From positions 806,001 to 870,000 of the forward strand of contig NZ_BLIN01000005.1 in assembly GCF_009811555.1 (NCBI RefSeq): a stretch of 64,000 bases of DNA. Direction: 5' to 3'. This document shows positions 61,871 to 64,000 of the stretch, piece by piece. The stretch's first letter is position 1; each line of letters opens with the position of its first letter. The position numbers and the translations under genes are program-made. Origin of the DNA: Streptomyces caniferus. Lineage in GTDB: Bacteria; Actinomycetota; Actinomycetes; Streptomycetales; Streptomycetaceae. Below the pieces are notes generated by a model, which was not told the DNA's origin, made no database searches, and saw nothing but the letters and a program-made list of their open reading frames with translations.

Positions 61871-62710
61871 GTGACCGACAAGACCATGACACCCGAGGAC
61901 GTCGTCTCCCGGCTGCGCAGCGGCATGACCCTCGGCATCGGCGGCTGGGGGTCGCGCCGTAAACCGATGGCGCTGGTGCGGGCGCTGCTCCGCTCCGACA
62001 TCACCGATCTGACGGTGATCTCGTACGGCGGTCCCGATGTCGGGCTGCTCGCCGCCGCCGGCCGGATCCGCACCCTGGTCGCGGCGTTCGCGACCCTCGA
62101 TTCGATCCCCCTCGAACCGCACTTCCGCGCGGCCCGGCAGCGCGGCGCGTTCGAGCTGAGGGAGGTCGACGAGGCGATGTTCATGTGGGGGCTGCACGCC
62201 GCCGCCAACCGGCTGCCGTTCCTGCCGGTACGGGCCGGCCTCGGCTCGGACGTGATGCGTGTCAACCCCGGCCTGAAGACCGTCACTTCGCCCTACGAGG
62301 ACGGCGAGACCTTCGTGGCGATGCCGGCCCTGCGGATGGACGCGGCGCTGGTCCATCTGCACCGCGCCGACCGGCTCGGAAACGGCCAGTACCTGGGCCC
62401 CGACCCGTACTTCGACGATCTGTTCTGCGAGGCCGCGGACAGCGCCTACGTCTCCTGCGAGCGGCTCGTGGACGACTTCGCCACGGCCGTCCCGCAGACC
62501 CTCCTGGTCAAGCGGCATGCGGTCACCGGAGTCGTCGAGGCCCCGAACGGCGCGCACTTCACCTCCTGCGCCCCCGACTACGGGCGCGACGAGCCCTTCC
62601 AGAAGCTGTACGCGACCACGCCCTGGCCGCAGTTCGCCGAGCGGTTCCTGTCCGGGGACGAGAAGGCGTACCGGTCCGCGGTCGAGTCCTGGCACGAGGA
62701 GCAGCAGTGA
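61871..62710 (+). CDS. ipdA: COCHEA-CoA hydrolase alpha subunit
   Basis: This is a 279-residue CoA-transferase-like protein. LRSGMTLGIGGWGSRRKPMA, ISYGGPDVGLLAAAGRIRT, FVAMPALRMDAALVHLH and SCAPDYGRDEPFQKLYATT match IpdA (Rv3551). With IpdB it opens the last steroid ring (C ring), using water rather than CoA transfer. GTG 61871 follows GGAAGG. The stop overlaps the ipdB start in a GTGA junction, giving 1:1 coupling of subunits. Confidence 0.94.
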   Translation: MTDKTMTPEDVVSRLRSGMTLGIGGWGSRRKPMALVRALLRSDITDLTVISYGGPDVGLLAAAGRIRTLVAAFATLDSIPLEPHFRAARQRGAFELREVDEAMFMWGLHAAANRLPFLPVRAGLGSDVMRVNPGLKTVTSPYEDGETFVAMPALRMDAALVHLHRADRLGNGQYLGPDPYFDDLFCEAADSAYVSCERLVDDFATAVPQTLLVKRHAVTGVVEAPNGAHFTSCAPDYGRDEPFQKLYATTPWPQFAERFLSGDEKAYRSAVESWHEEQQ

Positions 62711-63453
62711 AGCCCACGAGTACGACGACCCGCGCCGAGTACTGCGCGATCGCGTGTGCAGATGCCTGGCTCGACGGCGGCGAGGTGCTCGCCAGCCCGA
62801 TGGGCCTGATCCCGTCGATCGGCGCCCGGCTCGCCAAGCGCACCTTCTCCCCGGATCTGCTGCTCACCGACGGCGAGGCCATGATCGTCGGGCTCGACGG
62901 GGCGGTCGAGGGCTGGCTGCCCTACCGTCAGCACCTCACCATGGTCACCGGTGGGCGGCGCCATGTGATGATGGGCGCGAGCCAGCTCGACCGCTTCGGC
63001 AACCAGAACATCTCCTGCATCGGCGACTGGCAGCAGCCCGCGCGCCAGCTCCTCGGTGTCCGCGGCGCCCCGGTCAACACCCTGAACAATCCGGTCAGTT
63101 ACTGGGTGCCGAAGCACTCGAAGCGGGTCTTCGTCCCCCGGGTCGACATGGTCAGCGGGGTCGGATACGACAGCGCGGCCGCCGCCGGGCCGTCCGCGAC
63201 CCGTTTCCACCGCATTCCGCGTGTCGTCTCCGACCTCGGTGTCCTCGACTTCGAGACCGCGGACCACGCCATGCGGCTCGCCTCGGTGCACCCGGGCGTG
63301 ACGGTCGAGGAGGTCCAGGAGGCCACCGGCTTCCCGCTCGTGCTCCCCGACGAGGTGCCCCGCACGCGGGAGCCCACCGCCACCGAACTACGGCTGATCC
63401 GTACCGTCATCGACCCGGACGGGCTGCGCGAGCGCGAGGTGCCGGCGGTATGA
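62707..63453 (+). CDS. ipdB: COCHEA-CoA hydrolase beta subunit
   Basis: This is a 248-residue CoA-transferase-like partner of IpdA. Diagnostic segments are TRAEYCAIACADAWLDGGEV, LLLTDGEAMIV, MMGASQLDRFGNQNISCIGD and NNPVSYWVPKHSKRVFVPRV, and the end TATELRLIRTVIDPDGLRER matches Rv3552. GTG 62707 overlaps the ipdA stop. Its own stop overlaps the ATG of ipdC (ATGA). Confidence 0.94.
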   Translation: MKPTSTTTRAEYCAIACADAWLDGGEVLASPMGLIPSIGARLAKRTFSPDLLLTDGEAMIVGLDGAVEGWLPYRQHLTMVTGGRRHVMMGASQLDRFGNQNISCIGDWQQPARQLLGVRGAPVNTLNNPVSYWVPKHSKRVFVPRVDMVSGVGYDSAAAAGPSATRFHRIPRVVSDLGVLDFETADHAMRLASVHPGVTVEEVQEATGFPLVLPDEVPRTREPTATELRLIRTVIDPDGLREREVPAV

Positions 63454-64000
63454 CGGAGGTGCGGATCGAGACGCCGCTGACCGAGCTCGTCGGGGTGCGC
63501 CATCCCCTCGTCCAGACCGGCATGGGGTGGGTGGCGGGGCCCCGGCTGGTCTCGGCCGCGGCCGAGGCGGGCGCCCTGGGCATCCTCGCCTCGGCCACGA
63601 TGACCGTCGGGCAACTGCGCGCGGCGGTCCGCGAGGTCGCCTCCCGCACCCAGGCGCCCTTCGGGGTCAACCTCCGCGCGGACGCGGGAGACGCGGGCGA
63701 GCGGGTACGCGTCCTCGTGGAGGAGGGCGTACGGGTCGCCTCGTTCGCGCTGGCCCCCTCCCGTGAGCTGATCGCCCGGCTCAAGGACGCGGGGGTCGTC
63801 GTGATCCCGTCCGTCGGCGCCCGCCGCCATGCCGAGAAGGTCGCGGCCTGGGGCGCGGACGCGGTCCTCGTCCAGGGCGGGGAGGGCGGCGGCCACACCG
63901 GGAACGTCGCCACGAGCGTGCTGCTCCCGCAGATCGTGGACGCGGTCGACATCCCGGTCGTCGCCGCGGGCGGCTTCTTCGACGGCCGGGGTCTGGTCGC
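63450..64000 (+). CDS. ipdC: IpdC, nitronate monooxygenase-family flavoenzyme, 3' end beyond the window
   Basis: The first 183 codons of a gene start at ATG 63450, overlapping the ipdB stop, and run off the right edge. The translation begins TEVRIETPLTELVGVRHPLV and has QTGMGWVAGPRLVSAAAEAG, VQGGEGGGHTGNVATSVLLP and VVAAGGFFDGRGLV, the FMN-binding TIM-barrel motifs of the 2-nitropropane dioxygenase/NMO family. The match is to Rv3553. IpdC acts in removing the 5-hydroxyl during HIP breakdown. The remaining half is not visible. Confidence 0.93.
   Translation, partial: MTEVRIETPLTELVGVRHPLVQTGMGWVAGPRLVSAAAEAGALGILASATMTVGQLRAAVREVASRTQAPFGVNLRADAGDAGERVRVLVEEGVRVASFALAPSRELIARLKDAGVVVIPSVGARRHAEKVAAWGADAVLVQGGEGGGHTGNVATSVLLPQIVDAVDIPVVAAGGFFDGRGLV

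Noticed and set aside
60200..62695. 831-codon minus-strand frame across the steroid genes
   Set aside because: It covers echA20 and ipdA in antisense and crosses the KstR2-like promoter region.

Overview
The window looks like chromosome from a Streptomyces or close relative. Coding density is high and third-position G+C is strong. GTG and TTG starts are common, often with overlapping GTGA or ATGA gene junctions. The gene families are typical of streptomycetes: a family 2B encapsulin with a methylisoborneol-type terpene operon, several PP2C/HATPase sensors, and PucR and DUF5685 proteins. No rRNA, tRNA or CRISPR array was seen.

Layout. (1) 1-3.4 kb: the 5'-truncated encapsulin shell gene eshA, a C11 terpene cyclase and a GPP C-methyltransferase, i.e. 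a compartmentalised odorant pathway. (2) 3.6-30.4 kb: a mosaic of single genes. It holds two APC permeases, a GNAT protein, three SpoIIE/PP2C phosphatases, a MalY-like aminotransferase, a secreted VWA protein with a membrane partner, a DUF5685 protein with a Cys-rich tail, uppP, an acyltransferase-3 protein preceded by a 30-codon coupled ORF, a PucR regulator, a two-RCK-domain membrane protein, small secreted or unknown proteins, and a zinc alcohol dehydrogenase. Strong hairpin terminators separate many of these. (3) 30.5-36.3 kb: a PP2C phosphatase/anti-sigma-kinase-like sensor joined almost without gap to a fructose/ribose-type ABC importer. (4) 36.4-46.8 kb: a stress or energy-storage group (ArsP-like permease, two universal stress proteins, DUF1876, pncB, ppk2, then a HAD phosphatase coupled to a GH65 phosphorylase). 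It is interrupted by an IS481-family element nested against a MITE-like hairpin, both at CTAG sites.

(5) 46.9-56.6 kb: a locus that reads as collagen use. A secreted M9 collagenase diverges from an Xaa-Pro aminopeptidase. Next come a GntR/FCD regulator, 4-hydroxyproline epimerase, a DapA-family deaminase and a three-part D-hydroxyproline dehydrogenase (FAD protein, [2Fe-2S] protein, DAO-type protein). A shared GTA..ATGTCAC-type motif lies upstream of several of these genes and is a candidate regulon operator. (6) 56.7-59.1 kb: a family 5 uracil-DNA glycosylase and an MFS exporter. (7) 59.3-64 kb: the start of a steroid C/D-ring (HIP) degradation cluster. Two SDR genes diverge from echA20-ipdA-ipdB-ipdC, in the same order as Mycobacterium tuberculosis Rv3548c-Rv3553. 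A KstR2-like operator sits in the divergent gap, and ipdC runs off the right edge.

Gene functions are inferred from protein motifs and gene context read by eye; no database search was run.
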